A stretch of 32,869 nucleotides of DNA from an uncultured Deferribacteraceae bacterium. GTDB taxonomy: Bacteria > Chrysiogenota > Deferribacteres > Deferribacterales > Mucispirillaceae. This document shows, one piece after another, positions 24,038-32,734 of this stretch. Where the stretch lies: NCBI GenBank assembly GCA_947041165.1, contig CAMRCY010000025.1, forward strand, positions 1 to 32,869, read 5' to 3'. Both the position numbers and the translations under genes were made by a program. Position 1 is the stretch's first letter. Every line of letters begins with the position of its first letter. Below the pieces are notes generated by a model that was not told the DNA's origin, made no database searches, and saw only the letters and a list, made by a program, of their open reading frames with translations.

Positions 24038-25000
24038 ATGTCAGCAATATACCTAAACGAAGATGATGTAAAATCTCTTCTTAACATGAATATAGCATTA
24101 GATTTAACAGAAGAGGCTTTCAAAAGCATGTCAGAGGGAAAATCTTTCAACATGGCAAGACAGAGAATGAGAATAAAAAAGGGTGCACTTCATCTTCTTC
24201 CAGCAGCCATTCCATATAAAAATGTTATTGGTTATAAAGCGTATACCTCATTCAGATCAGGTCTTATCTTCAAGGTGTATTTACACTGTTCTGAAACTGG
24301 CAACCTTCTTGCTGTTATCGATGCTAATGAGATTGGTAGACTTCGCACAGGAGCTGCATCTGGAATTGCGACAAAGTATATGGCAAAGAAAGATGCAACA
24401 ACAATGTTGTTATACGGTGCAGGTTCGCAGTCTGAAACACAGCTTGAAGCGATTGTATTAGCACATAAATTATCAAAAGTTTATGTTACGAGCAGAAAGA
24501 TTGAGAGTGCTGAAGCATTTGCAACTAAAATGTCTGAAAAGTTAAATATAGATATTAAAGCAGTTGCAGATCCTAAAGAACTACTATCTAATGTGGATAT
24601 TATTACAACTGTTACAACGGCTAATAAACCACTTTTTACTCATGATGATCTAAATTTAGATCGTGGAATACATATAAATGGTGCTGGGTCAAACTCACTA
24701 ATTAGAGCAGAGATACCTGAAAAAACTATTGAGGCTGCAAAAGTTCTTGCAGTTGATAGTAAAGAAGTTGCAGAGATCGAAGCAGGAGATTTACTACCAT
24801 CGTTAGAAAAAGGTAGAGTGCATTGGAATGAAATTGTTGAACTTGGAGATATCGTTGCAGGAACTCAGAAAGGAAGAAATTCTGATAAAGACATGACTAT
24901 CTTTCTGTCACAAGGAATGGGACTACAAGATTTAATGATCGCAGAGTATCTGTATAAGAAAGCATTGGAGAACAAACTTGGTACTAACTTACCGTTCTAG
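24038..25000 (+). CDS. ornithine cyclodeaminase / alanine dehydrogenase / mu-crystallin family protein
   Basis: This 320-aa NAD(P)-dependent enzyme belongs to the OCD/mu-crystallin family. The N-terminal substrate domain contains ALHLLPAAIP and RTGAASGIATKYMA; the Rossmann domain has LLYGAGSQSETQLEA (about 123-137) and the C-terminal block INGAGSNSLIRAEIPEKT. Family members include ornithine cyclodeaminase (ornithine to proline), alanine dehydrogenase and ketimine reductases, which sequence alone does not separate reliably. Proximity to proBA is suggestive of a second proline route but they are separate units. GAGGTGA stands just before the ATG. Confidence 0.9.
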   Translation: MSAIYLNEDDVKSLLNMNIALDLTEEAFKSMSEGKSFNMARQRMRIKKGALHLLPAAIPYKNVIGYKAYTSFRSGLIFKVYLHCSETGNLLAVIDANEIGRLRTGAASGIATKYMAKKDATTMLLYGAGSQSETQLEAIVLAHKLSKVYVTSRKIESAEAFATKMSEKLNIDIKAVADPKELLSNVDIITTVTTANKPLFTHDDLNLDRGIHINGAGSNSLIRAEIPEKTIEAAKVLAVDSKEVAEIEAGDLLPSLEKGRVHWNEIVELGDIVAGTQKGRNSDKDMTIFLSQGMGLQDLMIAEYLYKKALENKLGTNLPF

Positions 25001-25242
25001 TAAAATATTAGAGAAGAAGTTCCATATTAAGCTTAGTACTCTAATTAAATTGTTAGAGAAAAGCTTAGTAATAAAGTTTATCGTTCTAGTTTTGCCTACT
25101 TATAGGTTTACTTATTTTTAAAGTTTTACAAAAAAATATATTATAGATAGGTCTTCACTGTTATATTCTTGCTAAGTACGTTATTTTTAATTGTTATAAA
25201 GCATTAAGCATACACATTGATTGATTTTAGGGGAAAAAGTAT

Positions 25243-27543
25243 ATGTCATCATCAAAAGGTAATAAAGAGTATTTTAACTCAGAAATAATGTTATCGAAAA
25301 ACTCTTTGACGGTTTTAGAGAAACGCTACTTAAAGAAAGATCTTCTTGGAGTAATCGTTGAAACACCTAAAGACTTATTTATGCGTGTTGCAAAAAATAT
25401 TGCTGAAGGTGAATTGAAGTTTAATAAAGATTGTAACTATCTTGAGATAGCTGGAGAATTCTACGATCAGATGGTATCGTTAAAATTTCTACCAAACTCT
25501 CCTACATTGATGAACGCAGGAGCAGCATTACAACAGCTTTCAGCTTGTTTTGTTCTCCCTGTTGATGATTCGTTAAGTGATATTTTTGATGCTGTTAAAT
25601 ACACAGCATTAATACATAAATCAGGTGGTGGGACAGGATTTTCATTCTCACGCCTAAGACCAAAAGACGGCACTGTGAAAACAACTAAAGGTGTTTCTTC
25701 AGGGCCTATATCTTTCATGAGCGTGTTTGATGCAGCAACTGAAACTATCAAACAAGGTGGTATGAGACGTGGTGCTAATATGGGTATTCTACGTGTCGAT
25801 CATCCAGATGTTATGGAGTTTATTTACGCTAAAAAAGATAAAACTAAATTAACTAATTTTAATTTATCTGTTGGTATAACAGAAGAATTTATGAAGGCTG
25901 TTAAAGCTGGATCAGAGTATAACTTAATTGATCCTAGGGATCAACGAGTTGTTGGCAAGCTAAATGCAAAACAAGTTTTTGACGAAATGGTTAGACTTGC
26001 ATGGGAAGGTGGAGATCCTGGAATTGTTTTCCTTGATAGAATAAATAGAGAGAACCCTACTCCAACTGAGGGTGATATGGAATCAACTAACCCTTGTGGC
26101 GAGCAACCGTTACTTCCTTATGAATCTTGTAACCTTGGATCAATAAACCTTAGTCATTTTGTGAAAAATGGCAAGATAGATTGGAAAGATTTAGAGAAAA
26201 CAATTAGAATAGCTGTTAGATTTCTTGATAACGTAATCGAGATGAATAACTACCCTCTTCCACAGATTGATGTTATGACTAAGAAAAACAGAAAGATCGG
26301 TTTAGGTGTTATGGGTTTTGCAGATATGTTAGTTCTTCTATCTACTCCATATAACTCTGATGAAGGGATTGAGATCGCTGATACGCTAATGAAATTTATT
26401 AGAGATAAAGGACGTGAAGCATCAACTCAATTAGCTGAAGAGAGAGGCTCTTTCCCTAATTTTGATGACTCTATATTTCCTGCAATGGGAATTAAAAAAT
26501 TACGTAATGCAACTGTAACAACGATCGCTCCTACTGGAACGATATCTATTATATCTAATGCATCTGGTGGTGTTGAACCATTCTTTGCTCTTGCATATTA
26601 TAGAAACGTTATGGATAATAATAAACTGCCTGAAGTTAATCCATTCTTTGTTGAAATCGCTAAAAGAGAAGGTTTCTACTCTGAAGAATTAATGAACACT
26701 CTTGCTGATAAAGGTTCTGTTGAAGGGCTTGAAGAAATTCCTGAAAAATGGAGAAAAGTATTTGTAACATCTCACGAGATAGAACCTATATGGCACGTTA
26801 AAATGCAAGCTGCTTTCCAAAAATATACAGATAATGCAGTTAGTAAAACGATCAACTTCTGCTCATCTGCTACACAGGCAGATATATATAATGCATATAT
26901 GTTAGCATACGATTTAGGATGTAAAGGTATCACTGTTTATCGTGATGGAAGCAGAGATGCACAAGTTCTTAATATCGGTAAAGATACATCAGGCGATAAA
27001 GAAGAGTCTACATTTAAAGCTGTAGGACCTAAAGATCGTCCATCAATACTTATTGGAAAAACTGTGGCGATTGATACTGGTTGTGGCAAAATGTATGTTA
27101 CTATTAATCAAGATGAAAAAGGCAATATATTTGAAGTATTTGCATCAATCGGTAAAGCTGGTGGATGTGCACAAAGCCAATCACAAGCGATCGGAAGACT
27201 TATATCATTAGCATTAAGAAGTGGAACTGACCCTGAGTTTATCGTTAAACAGCTTAAAGGTATCTCTTGCCATATGAAATACGGTTTCGGTCCTAACGCT
27301 GTGCATTCATGTGCTGATGCTGTTGCGATTGCGATAGAAAAGATCATGAACAACCCGATTAAAACAACTGTGTTACAACAAGAAACTGTTGAGAACTTAT
27401 TAACACATATAGATAAAAAGAAAGGTTCTAGTAGCACATCTAAAAAGATATCTGCGGGTGCTTGTCCTGATTGTGGTGGACAGATCGAGTTTGTTGAAGG
27501 ATGTAATGTTTGTCACTCTTGTGGCTACTCTCAATGCAGTTAA
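25243..27543 (+). CDS. nrdJ: adenosylcobalamin-dependent (class II) ribonucleotide reductase
   Basis: This 766-aa enzyme reduces ribonucleotides to deoxyribonucleotides with a cobalamin-generated thiyl radical and needs no oxygen. Key segments are NSPTLMNAGAALQQLSACFV, GGGTGFSFSRLRP, the active-site motif NPCGEQPLLPYESCNLGSIN (residues 283-302, with radical Cys and Glu), and APTGTISIISNASGGVEPF. A TSCPD domain follows (about 600-690, with DTGCGKMYVTIN). The C-terminus carries six cysteines (C741, C744, C754, C757, C760, C765) forming a zinc-ribbon-like module that may also shuttle reducing power. I saw no cobalamin riboswitch and no clear NrdR boxes in the 242-bp upstream gap, only AT-rich sequence with duplicated TTAGAGAA and AAGCTTAGTA words. 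Confidence 0.95.
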   Translation: MSSSKGNKEYFNSEIMLSKNSLTVLEKRYLKKDLLGVIVETPKDLFMRVAKNIAEGELKFNKDCNYLEIAGEFYDQMVSLKFLPNSPTLMNAGAALQQLSACFVLPVDDSLSDIFDAVKYTALIHKSGGGTGFSFSRLRPKDGTVKTTKGVSSGPISFMSVFDAATETIKQGGMRRGANMGILRVDHPDVMEFIYAKKDKTKLTNFNLSVGITEEFMKAVKAGSEYNLIDPRDQRVVGKLNAKQVFDEMVRLAWEGGDPGIVFLDRINRENPTPTEGDMESTNPCGEQPLLPYESCNLGSINLSHFVKNGKIDWKDLEKTIRIAVRFLDNVIEMNNYPLPQIDVMTKKNRKIGLGVMGFADMLVLLSTPYNSDEGIEIADTLMKFIRDKGREASTQLAEERGSFPNFDDSIFPAMGIKKLRNATVTTIAPTGTISIISNASGGVEPFFALAYYRNVMDNNKLPEVNPFFVEIAKREGFYSEELMNTLADKGSVEGLEEIPEKWRKVFVTSHEIEPIWHVKMQAAFQKYTDNAVSKTINFCSSATQADIYNAYMLAYDLGCKGITVYRDGSRDAQVLNIGKDTSGDKEESTFKAVGPKDRPSILIGKTVAIDTGCGKMYVTINQDEKGNIFEVFASIGKAGGCAQSQSQAIGRLISLALRSGTDPEFIVKQLKGISCHMKYGFGPNAVHSCADAVAIAIEKIMNNPIKTTVLQQETVENLLTHIDKKKGSSSTSKKISAGACPDCGGQIEFVEGCNVCHSCGYSQCS

Positions 27544-27545
27544 GT

Positions 27546-27650
27546 GCGTAAGTTAAGTTGATGGCAAGTTAAGTTGGTGGCAAGCTAAGTGCGTAAGTTA
27601 AGTTGGTATAAGTTAAGTTGGTGGCAAGCTAAGTGCGTAAGTTAAGTGAG
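27546..27650. repeat. imperfect 45-bp tandem repeat behind nrdJ
   Basis: GCGTAAGTTAAGTTG recurs at 27546 and 27591, and in shortened form (GCGTAAGTTAAGTGAG) at 27635, with a 44-45 bp period. Each unit is itself built from AAGTTAAGTTGGTGGC words. It begins directly after the nrdJ stop codon, so the array is in the mRNA leader of the terminator. Confidence 0.9.
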
Positions 27651-27726
27651 TCCTTTTAATAAGATTCTTGAAGATACATAGAGCGAAACACTAGCTGATA
27701 GTAACATTTAAAACATTTGCTTATTA

Positions 27727-27799
27727 TAAATTAAAAATTTAGAAATAAATATTAAAACCTATCTTTTATCGAATGCGATTTAAGGTAGGTTTTTTAATG
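27727..27799 (+). terminator. rho-independent terminator within a dispersed repeat (copy 1)
   Basis: AACCTATCTT (27756-27765) pairs with AAGGTAGGTT (27782-27791), one G-U, with an inner mini-stem ATCG/CGAT in the loop, followed by six T. It is the likely nrdJ terminator. About 30 bp of 5' flank and the whole hairpin recur at 29184-29256 in the same orientation. From 27800 to 28014 I see nothing but AT-rich sequence. Confidence 0.85.
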
Positions 27800-28020
27800 T
27801 TTATAATGATAGATAAAACCAATCTATCAACAAGATATATTCATTTTGTATGTAAAAAACAGCAATTATCAATCTATATAATTACACTTATAAACAATCT
27901 ATATAATTACGCTCACAAAATTTAGCTCCTAAAACCGACTGCAATACTGTTACATCTTGATAACTGATGCCCTATATGATATAGTCTGTATTAAGTATTA
28001 AACATTTATGTTATAAATGT

Positions 28021-28192
28021 CACAAGGTTAACCAGAACATACTAAGCATAAGCGTACTAAGTATTGTGTACTAAATATCACAAGGTTAAACAGAGCATAC
28101 TAAGCATAAGCGTACTAGAATTGTGTACTAAATGTCACAAGGGTAAACATAACATACTAAGCATAAGCGTACTAAGTATTGTGTACTAAATA
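28021..28192. repeat. 57/58-bp tandem repeat, three copies
   Basis: Units starting CACAAGG or CACAAGGG begin at 28021, 28079 and 28136. All contain CATACTAAGCATAAGCGTAC. The array ends about 37 bp before the lipoprotein gene, so it lies in or next to its promoter, which I cannot place with confidence. Confidence 0.93.
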
Positions 28193-28228
28193 TATTATAA
28201 TAATATGATTAAGATATAAGGATATTTC

Positions 28229-28981
28229 ATGAAACAAATATTAGTTTTATTTCTGATTACTTGCTCAGCGGTACTAAGTGGTTGTTCGGTAGAGCTAGGG
28301 CCTGCAACTCGTGTTGATAAGGTTTTTACAGAGATTAGCGATATAAATCTATCAGCAGTTATGAGCATAGGTGGGGTTAAGGTCGAAGAATCGAGTGACG
28401 AAAATCTTCACATAACTTATTACGAATACGATCTTATAAAATATAGTACTACGAAAAATGCTCATGGACTTGAATTAAAACAATCGGTTGATAAAGATAT
28501 TTGGGGTACAGAAAATCCTCTTCCTGTCACGATATCAATCCCTTCACATTTTACTGGCAATTTCACCTCTAGCATGTCTGCTGGAAATATAATTATCGAA
28601 AACCTCTTAACAAAAATAAATGACATCAATATCTCTCTAAAAACAGGAAGCATCAATATTGTAAACACCTCGGCTGCCAATAATTTAATTCTAAAAGTCA
28701 ACGTAGGAAATTTAGTTATTACAGATATTGCAGTACCTACTATCGATTTAGAGGTTGATACTGGAGAAATAATACTTGCAAATATAGCTGCAAACAAGAG
28801 CATAATATTGAATACTAAGATAGGATCAATAAATGGATCTATCAAAGGATATAAAGGCGATTTTACCATATCTAGCAAGACTAACATCGGTGACAACAAT
28901 CTTGCAAACTCATCTGGTGGGAAGAAAACCTTAAATGCAACTGTTGATATAGGAAATGTTAATATTAAATTCACACCATAA
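28229..28981 (+). CDS. lipoprotein with DUF4097-like beta-repeat domain
   Basis: This 250-aa protein has a lipoprotein signal (hydrophobic residues 4-18, lipobox LSGC with C19), so it is anchored to a membrane on the periplasmic or outer side. The remainder is a series of short beta-strand repeats with the rhythm of DUF4097 (putative adhesin/beta-helix) domains: GNFTSSMSAGNIIIEN, NISLKTGSINIVNTSA, LKVNVGNLVITDI, LEVDTGEIILANI and LNTKIGSINGSIKGY. Function is unknown. AAGGAT stands about 7 nt before ATG 28229. It is monocistronic, with its own terminator at 29012. Confidence 0.88.
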   Translation: MKQILVLFLITCSAVLSGCSVELGPATRVDKVFTEISDINLSAVMSIGGVKVEESSDENLHITYYEYDLIKYSTTKNAHGLELKQSVDKDIWGTENPLPVTISIPSHFTGNFTSSMSAGNIIIENLLTKINDINISLKTGSINIVNTSAANNLILKVNVGNLVITDIAVPTIDLEVDTGEIILANIAANKSIILNTKIGSINGSIKGYKGDFTISSKTNIGDNNLANSSGGKKTLNATVDIGNVNIKFTP

Positions 28982-29011
28982 TTATTTAAAATAATCTACA
29001 ATAATATAAAT

Positions 29012-29048
29012 GAACAAGTTGGTTTTAATCACCTGCTTGTTCTTTTTT
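29012..29048 (+). terminator. rho-independent terminator after the lipoprotein gene
   Basis: GAACAAG (29012-29018) pairs with CTTGTTC (29036-29042), extended inside by GGT/ACC after a small internal mismatch, and is followed by TTTTTT (29043-29048). It lies 31 nt after the stop. Confidence 0.85.
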
Positions 29049-29183
29049 ATATACTGAGTTATCTATCTGTAATATCTTTATTATTTAAATGCCTCGTAGT
29101 AGCTAATTTGTAGCAAATAGTGTAGTTAATTTGTAGCAAATTTTGAAACAATTACTCAAGCGTAGCGAAGCAGTAACTTATAG

Positions 29184-29256
29184 TAAATTAAAAATTCAGA
29201 AATAAATATCAAGCCTATCTTTTATCTAACACGATTTAAGATAGGCTTTTTTTGAT
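29184..29256 (+). terminator. orphan terminator-like dispersed repeat (copy 2)
   Basis: AAGCCTATCTT (29211-29221) pairs perfectly with AAGATAGGCTT (29238-29248), followed by a T7 tract (29247-29253). The 5' flank (TAAATTAAAAATT.AGAAATAAAT) matches copy 1 at 27727. No gene ends just upstream: the lipoprotein already has a terminator at 29012-29048. Between the two, 29050-29183 holds only a duplicated TAATTTGTAGCAAAT word (29104, 29126). The stretch 29257-29393 shows nothing I can support. Confidence 0.75.
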
Positions 29257-29393
29257 ATTTTTTTTAAAATGGTAAATAAAAAGATGAACGATCGCAACAT
29301 ACTGCCTTTTAAAAAAAATAAAACAAAAAAATCAATTGATCAACCGTACCAGTCATCAAGTTTATTTGTAACAGTCTACTTATTTTATGTTAT

Positions 29394-30266
29394 TTATTTT
29401 ATTGCAACAAACTCAATATAGCCTCTACTACCGATCGGTTCAAGCTGTATACGAGGGCTTTTTGCGTCCCAAGTATATCCTATAACTGCTGGATCATATT
29501 TCTTAATCGCACTACATACCTCACTTATCGCCAACATATAATTTTCCTCTTCAAACGGTTCTCCATTAAACATCAGATATTTAGCCATAGGTAAATCTAT
29601 AATATCAAAACCGTTAGGCAACTCTCCATCATAGCTAGTCAAAACCTCTACACCTTGCACATACTCGGAAGTCCCTTGCTCGATATAAGCAGATGGCAAC
29701 CACATACCTATCGGTTCATTACTAATAGATTTAATACTTGTTAAAAACCCCCAAATATCACAATCCACCTCATTGCAGTAAGCGAAATAATCTGTAGCCT
29801 TAACACCTCTTTTGATAATTACTTTACGAGCAGGTTTTTCAATCACCTGAATAAATATATTTTTTACAGTTTCCATTATAGCTCTCTCCATCATATTTTT
29901 TCTATACTTAACACCGTAAGGAGTGAACAGATATATAGGAATAGGTTTTATAGAATATTCGCTAGGATTTATACCAAACTCACGAAGAAATGCTCTCTGA
30001 TATCCATCAACACTTTTAAACCCCATTTCAAAAGCTATATCAACTATTTTCTGATCTTGATCACGCAGACGTAATGCTGATTTTGATAATCTTAGTTTGC
30101 GTATATAGTTAGATGGAGTAAGTCCAGTCCACCCTTTCAGCAAACGATATGAGTACCATGGAGAAAGCTTTGATACTGTCGACAAATCTCTAAGAGTAAT
30201 CTCATCATATAAATTGGCTTCTATAAAATCTTGCATACATTGAACAGCTTTTTGTTGTATTAGCAT
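29394..30266 (-). CDS. AraC-family regulator with GyrI-like effector domain
   Basis: This 290-aa protein has an N-terminal AraC DNA-binding domain with two helix-turn-helix units (about 8-105; FIEANLYDEITLRDLSTVSK and IVDIAFEMGFKSVDGYQRAF, ending in REFGINPSEY). A C-terminal GyrI-like/BmrR-type ligand domain (about 125-290; phrases MAKYLMFNGEPFEEENYMLA and GYIEFVAIK) follows. This is the Rob-like architecture, known to sense small amphipathic or aromatic compounds and to control efflux or metabolism. The ATG at 30266 has a purine-rich upstream stretch (GGTGGAAAAGGG). It is alone in its transcription unit; the target is not evident. Confidence 0.92.
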   Translation of the reverse strand: MLIQQKAVQCMQDFIEANLYDEITLRDLSTVSKLSPWYSYRLLKGWTGLTPSNYIRKLRLSKSALRLRDQDQKIVDIAFEMGFKSVDGYQRAFLREFGINPSEYSIKPIPIYLFTPYGVKYRKNMMERAIMETVKNIFIQVIEKPARKVIIKRGVKATDYFAYCNEVDCDIWGFLTSIKSISNEPIGMWLPSAYIEQGTSEYVQGVEVLTSYDGELPNGFDIIDLPMAKYLMFNGEPFEEENYMLAISEVCSAIKKYDPAVIGYTWDAKSPRIQLEPIGSRGYIEFVAIK

Positions 30267-30411
30267 CCCTTTTCCACCGCCTTACATCTTAACTATACAG
30301 TAATAAAAAGTAAAATTCTCGACTATTTTTGCCATATTTAAAAATTAAATTATTTTACAATAGAGTAACTATGATATGAAAATTTATTAATTAATTAGTT
30401 TTAAGTTTTGT

Positions 30412-30444
30412 AAAAAAATAGGGGATAAAAAAATCTATCCCCTA
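30412..30444 (-). terminator. rho-independent terminator after the DUF4139-like gene
   Basis: TAGGGGATA (30419-30427) pairs with TATCCCCTA (30436-30444), 9 bp perfect with an 8-nt loop. On the minus strand it is followed by seven T (30412-30418). The gene stops at 30572, 128 nt upstream. The remaining part of the gap, 30267-30411, is AT-rich and should hold the AraC-type gene promoter (TATAGT at about 30292-30297 on the minus strand is a candidate -10, without a good -35). Confidence 0.9.
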
Positions 30445-30571
30445 AAAAATATTAACAACTTTTATAACTACCTTATCTTTTAAAAACTATAAATTACTAA
30501 ACATAAAACCGATCTGATAATCTATCTTAATAAATTCTTATTACTTAATCGATTACAATTTTTTATCACTA

Positions 30572-32098
30572 TCAATAAATTCTTATCTCTGAATTAGTTG
30601 GATATTTTAACGTGTATGATATCTCTATTTTTTGCTCTGATGATGGTGCAAGGTCTATCGTCCAACTTGCAATTCCTTTATCATTTATCTCTGTAGGTTT
30701 TAGAGATATTTTCAGATCCTTTACCTCAACCTTACTATTAATAGATATTGGTGTTGGATACTCTATTTTAACCTTTTTACTCTCTTTATTATAGTTATTA
30801 ATAGTTATCGTATAAGACTCAGAGTATGATCCTTTCATAAATCCTTCATTTGTTTTCGATATGTTTTTCTCAACAGTCGCCGTTATAGATTCCATAAAAC
30901 CAAACGGAATTTTAACATCATGGCTACCCTCATAAATAGTATCTAATTGACGAGTAGATTTAAATGTTTTATCAATAAACAGATCAACCTTGCTTCTCAT
31001 TATTGATTTAGGAAACTGATCAATAGTTGCAACCATAATAGAGTAATCATAATATTTAGGAATAAGTGCCATCTCTAAATTAGATCTAATCGTGTAGTCA
31101 TCGGTTATGATATCAATACCCTCATTTGATACAAGATCAACATTCATCTCTAGCCTAACTCCTAATTCATCTGACAAGGTGGTTGGAGCAGTTGAAACCA
31201 TTTCTTCTTCTGAAAAAGCTATCTCTTTACTCATACGAATATCTTTCCTCATAGATGAGTTTACAGCTCTTGGTGTAACTGGCTCATAGACATCAACAGT
31301 TTGGGGATTAACTTCAAGGTTAATGTAATGATCTGTTATAGGTGATGAATAAATTGATGCCTTACCATTTAAATCTAAAAATGTGTTTTGTACTATATTA
31401 ATATATTGCTTCACATTTAGATCTCCAGTTTTAGAGTTTAAATACATTTTATAATAAATATCCCAAACGATATCTTTACTCTCAGCTGTAAAAACAAGTT
31501 TCGCTTTCGCATCTCCAGTTGCCACAACTTCGATATATTTATTATTAGCAGTAGCACCTTCAGACAAGTTTTTTAGAACCTTCTTTTTATATAATAACTC
31601 TCTCTCAATAGTGATTATTCTTAAAGAGTAACCTTCTTTTAGTTTTGAAAAATTGTTGATGTCGTTTTTGATAGTTTGAGCTGTGAAGGCTGTTGGAGTT
31701 AATTGATCTAAATATTTTGAAGAAAATTTCAATCCCTCTAACTCACTTTCTAATTTATCTATCTCGCTTACTATTTTTTTAAAATCATTGTTTATGAATT
31801 TATGATCTTTAATGCTCCATGTAATCTCTTTCTCTTTGACATTAAATGATTTTATACCAACTGATTTAGACTCATCAAGCCTAAAAGAATTCTTCATAAA
31901 TGTTGATGGAAATTCAAGAGTTGTTTTATCTTTTAGATCAACAGTGAACTCAACTTTGATCAGATTTGTATAGATTTCTATGTTAGATGTTTTCATATTG
32001 CTTGCATCTGCATTATTGGAGATATTAAAAAATACCATAAAGAAAATCAAGAAAAATACCAAATTTATAAACTTTTTTTTACGCAATAATATATCCAC
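30572..32098 (-). CDS. exported DUF4139-like protein
   Basis: This 508-aa protein starts with GTG 32098 (GGAG 8 nt upstream). It has a basic n-region (LRKKKF) and a hydrophobic signal (about residues 10-26), with possible cleavage after ADA (near 33). Then come a beta-rich segment, a coiled-coil (about 108-185, EIDKLESELEGLKF and SLRIITIERELLYKKKVLKN), and a C-terminal beta-rich part with EISYTLKYP. This order (beta, coil, beta) is that of DUF4139/DUF4140 'mucoidy inhibitor A-like' proteins, whose function is unknown. It is probably periplasmic or surface-attached. I am fairly sure of the export signal and less sure of the family. Confidence 0.8.
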   Translation of the reverse strand: MDILLRKKKFINLVFFLIFFMVFFNISNNADASNMKTSNIEIYTNLIKVEFTVDLKDKTTLEFPSTFMKNSFRLDESKSVGIKSFNVKEKEITWSIKDHKFINNDFKKIVSEIDKLESELEGLKFSSKYLDQLTPTAFTAQTIKNDINNFSKLKEGYSLRIITIERELLYKKKVLKNLSEGATANNKYIEVVATGDAKAKLVFTAESKDIVWDIYYKMYLNSKTGDLNVKQYINIVQNTFLDLNGKASIYSSPITDHYINLEVNPQTVDVYEPVTPRAVNSSMRKDIRMSKEIAFSEEEMVSTAPTTLSDELGVRLEMNVDLVSNEGIDIITDDYTIRSNLEMALIPKYYDYSIMVATIDQFPKSIMRSKVDLFIDKTFKSTRQLDTIYEGSHDVKIPFGFMESITATVEKNISKTNEGFMKGSYSESYTITINNYNKESKKVKIEYPTPISINSKVEVKDLKISLKPTEINDKGIASWTIDLAPSSEQKIEISYTLKYPTNSEIRIY

Positions 32099-32128
32099 TC
32101 TTTAACTCCATAATGATGTTGATAATAA

Positions 32129-32157
32129 ATTATATCGGTAGAAAGTAACGTTGTCAA
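32129..32157 (-). promoter_or_regulatory. consensus sigma70 promoter of the DUF4139-like gene
   Basis: On the minus strand TTGACA (32152-32157), a 17-bp spacer and TATAAT (32129-32134) match the consensus perfectly, 30 bp before the GTG start. Confidence 0.85.
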
Positions 32158-32178
32158 TATCAATAAAAACATTAATAT
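32151..32178 (+). promoter_or_regulatory. divergent promoter candidate for the unknown gene at 32209
   Basis: TTGTCA (32151-32156), a 16-bp spacer and TAATAT (32173-32178). Its -35 hexamer is nearly the same base pairs as the -35 of the divergent minus-strand promoter, so the two could not be occupied together. Confidence 0.45.
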
Positions 32179-32208
32179 GAGTGATGATTATTAGTCTGGA
32201 GGTGTTAT

Positions 32209-32589
32209 ATGATTAATATGAAAATATGGGTTGAGGATACATTAACTGAATCATATCTATCAACCTATAGTTATCATCTTGAGATAGAAGAGGCAAAAAA
32301 TGAAGTCTCTAGAATATTTGAAAACTACTATGAAAATTTAGAAACATATGATTACATACATGTCTATATGAGCACAAAATGTATTAAAAAATTATTAACA
32401 AAAGCTTATAAATTAACAGTGTCGAAAAAGAATAGATACATATTGCAACTTACATCAGAAGTGATAATGAAAAAACGAAATGTATTAATTAATTATGAAG
32501 GCATATTGAAAGAACCATTAAATGGATATTCAGATAGTGAATTCAAGAACTGGCTTAAAAAGTTTATTAAAGACGATTTAATAGTGTGA
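32209..32589 (+). CDS. conserved-looking hypothetical protein
   Basis: This 126-aa protein is not recognised. It is rich in Tyr, Glu, Lys and Asn, predicted mixed alpha/beta, with a helical stretch (about 25-45, EEAKNEVSRIFENYYENL), a strand-like YDYIHVYM and a helical C-terminus (EFKNWLKKFIKDD). There is no signal peptide, membrane helix or metal motif. A strong binding site (GGAGG) lies 6 nt before ATG 32209. It is divergent from the DUF4139-like gene, and the two share a promoter region. Confidence 0.75.
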   Translation: MINMKIWVEDTLTESYLSTYSYHLEIEEAKNEVSRIFENYYENLETYDYIHVYMSTKCIKKLLTKAYKLTVSKKNRYILQLTSEVIMKKRNVLINYEGILKEPLNGYSDSEFKNWLKKFIKDDLIV

Positions 32590-32734
32590 CATATTTTTTA
32601 TTCATGCAAATATCTAGAACTTTGTACAATTAACTATACTTTCAGGTTTCAATATTGAAGCATTTAATTTGAGTGATATATTTGAGAATTAATTTAATCA
32701 GTTAGTGTTAATATTAAATTTGAGGATTAGTTTA

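Noticed and set aside
25001-25242. Cobalamin riboswitch before nrdJ
   Set aside because: I find no B12-box-like sequence or extended structure; the gap is plain AT-rich DNA with short repeated words.
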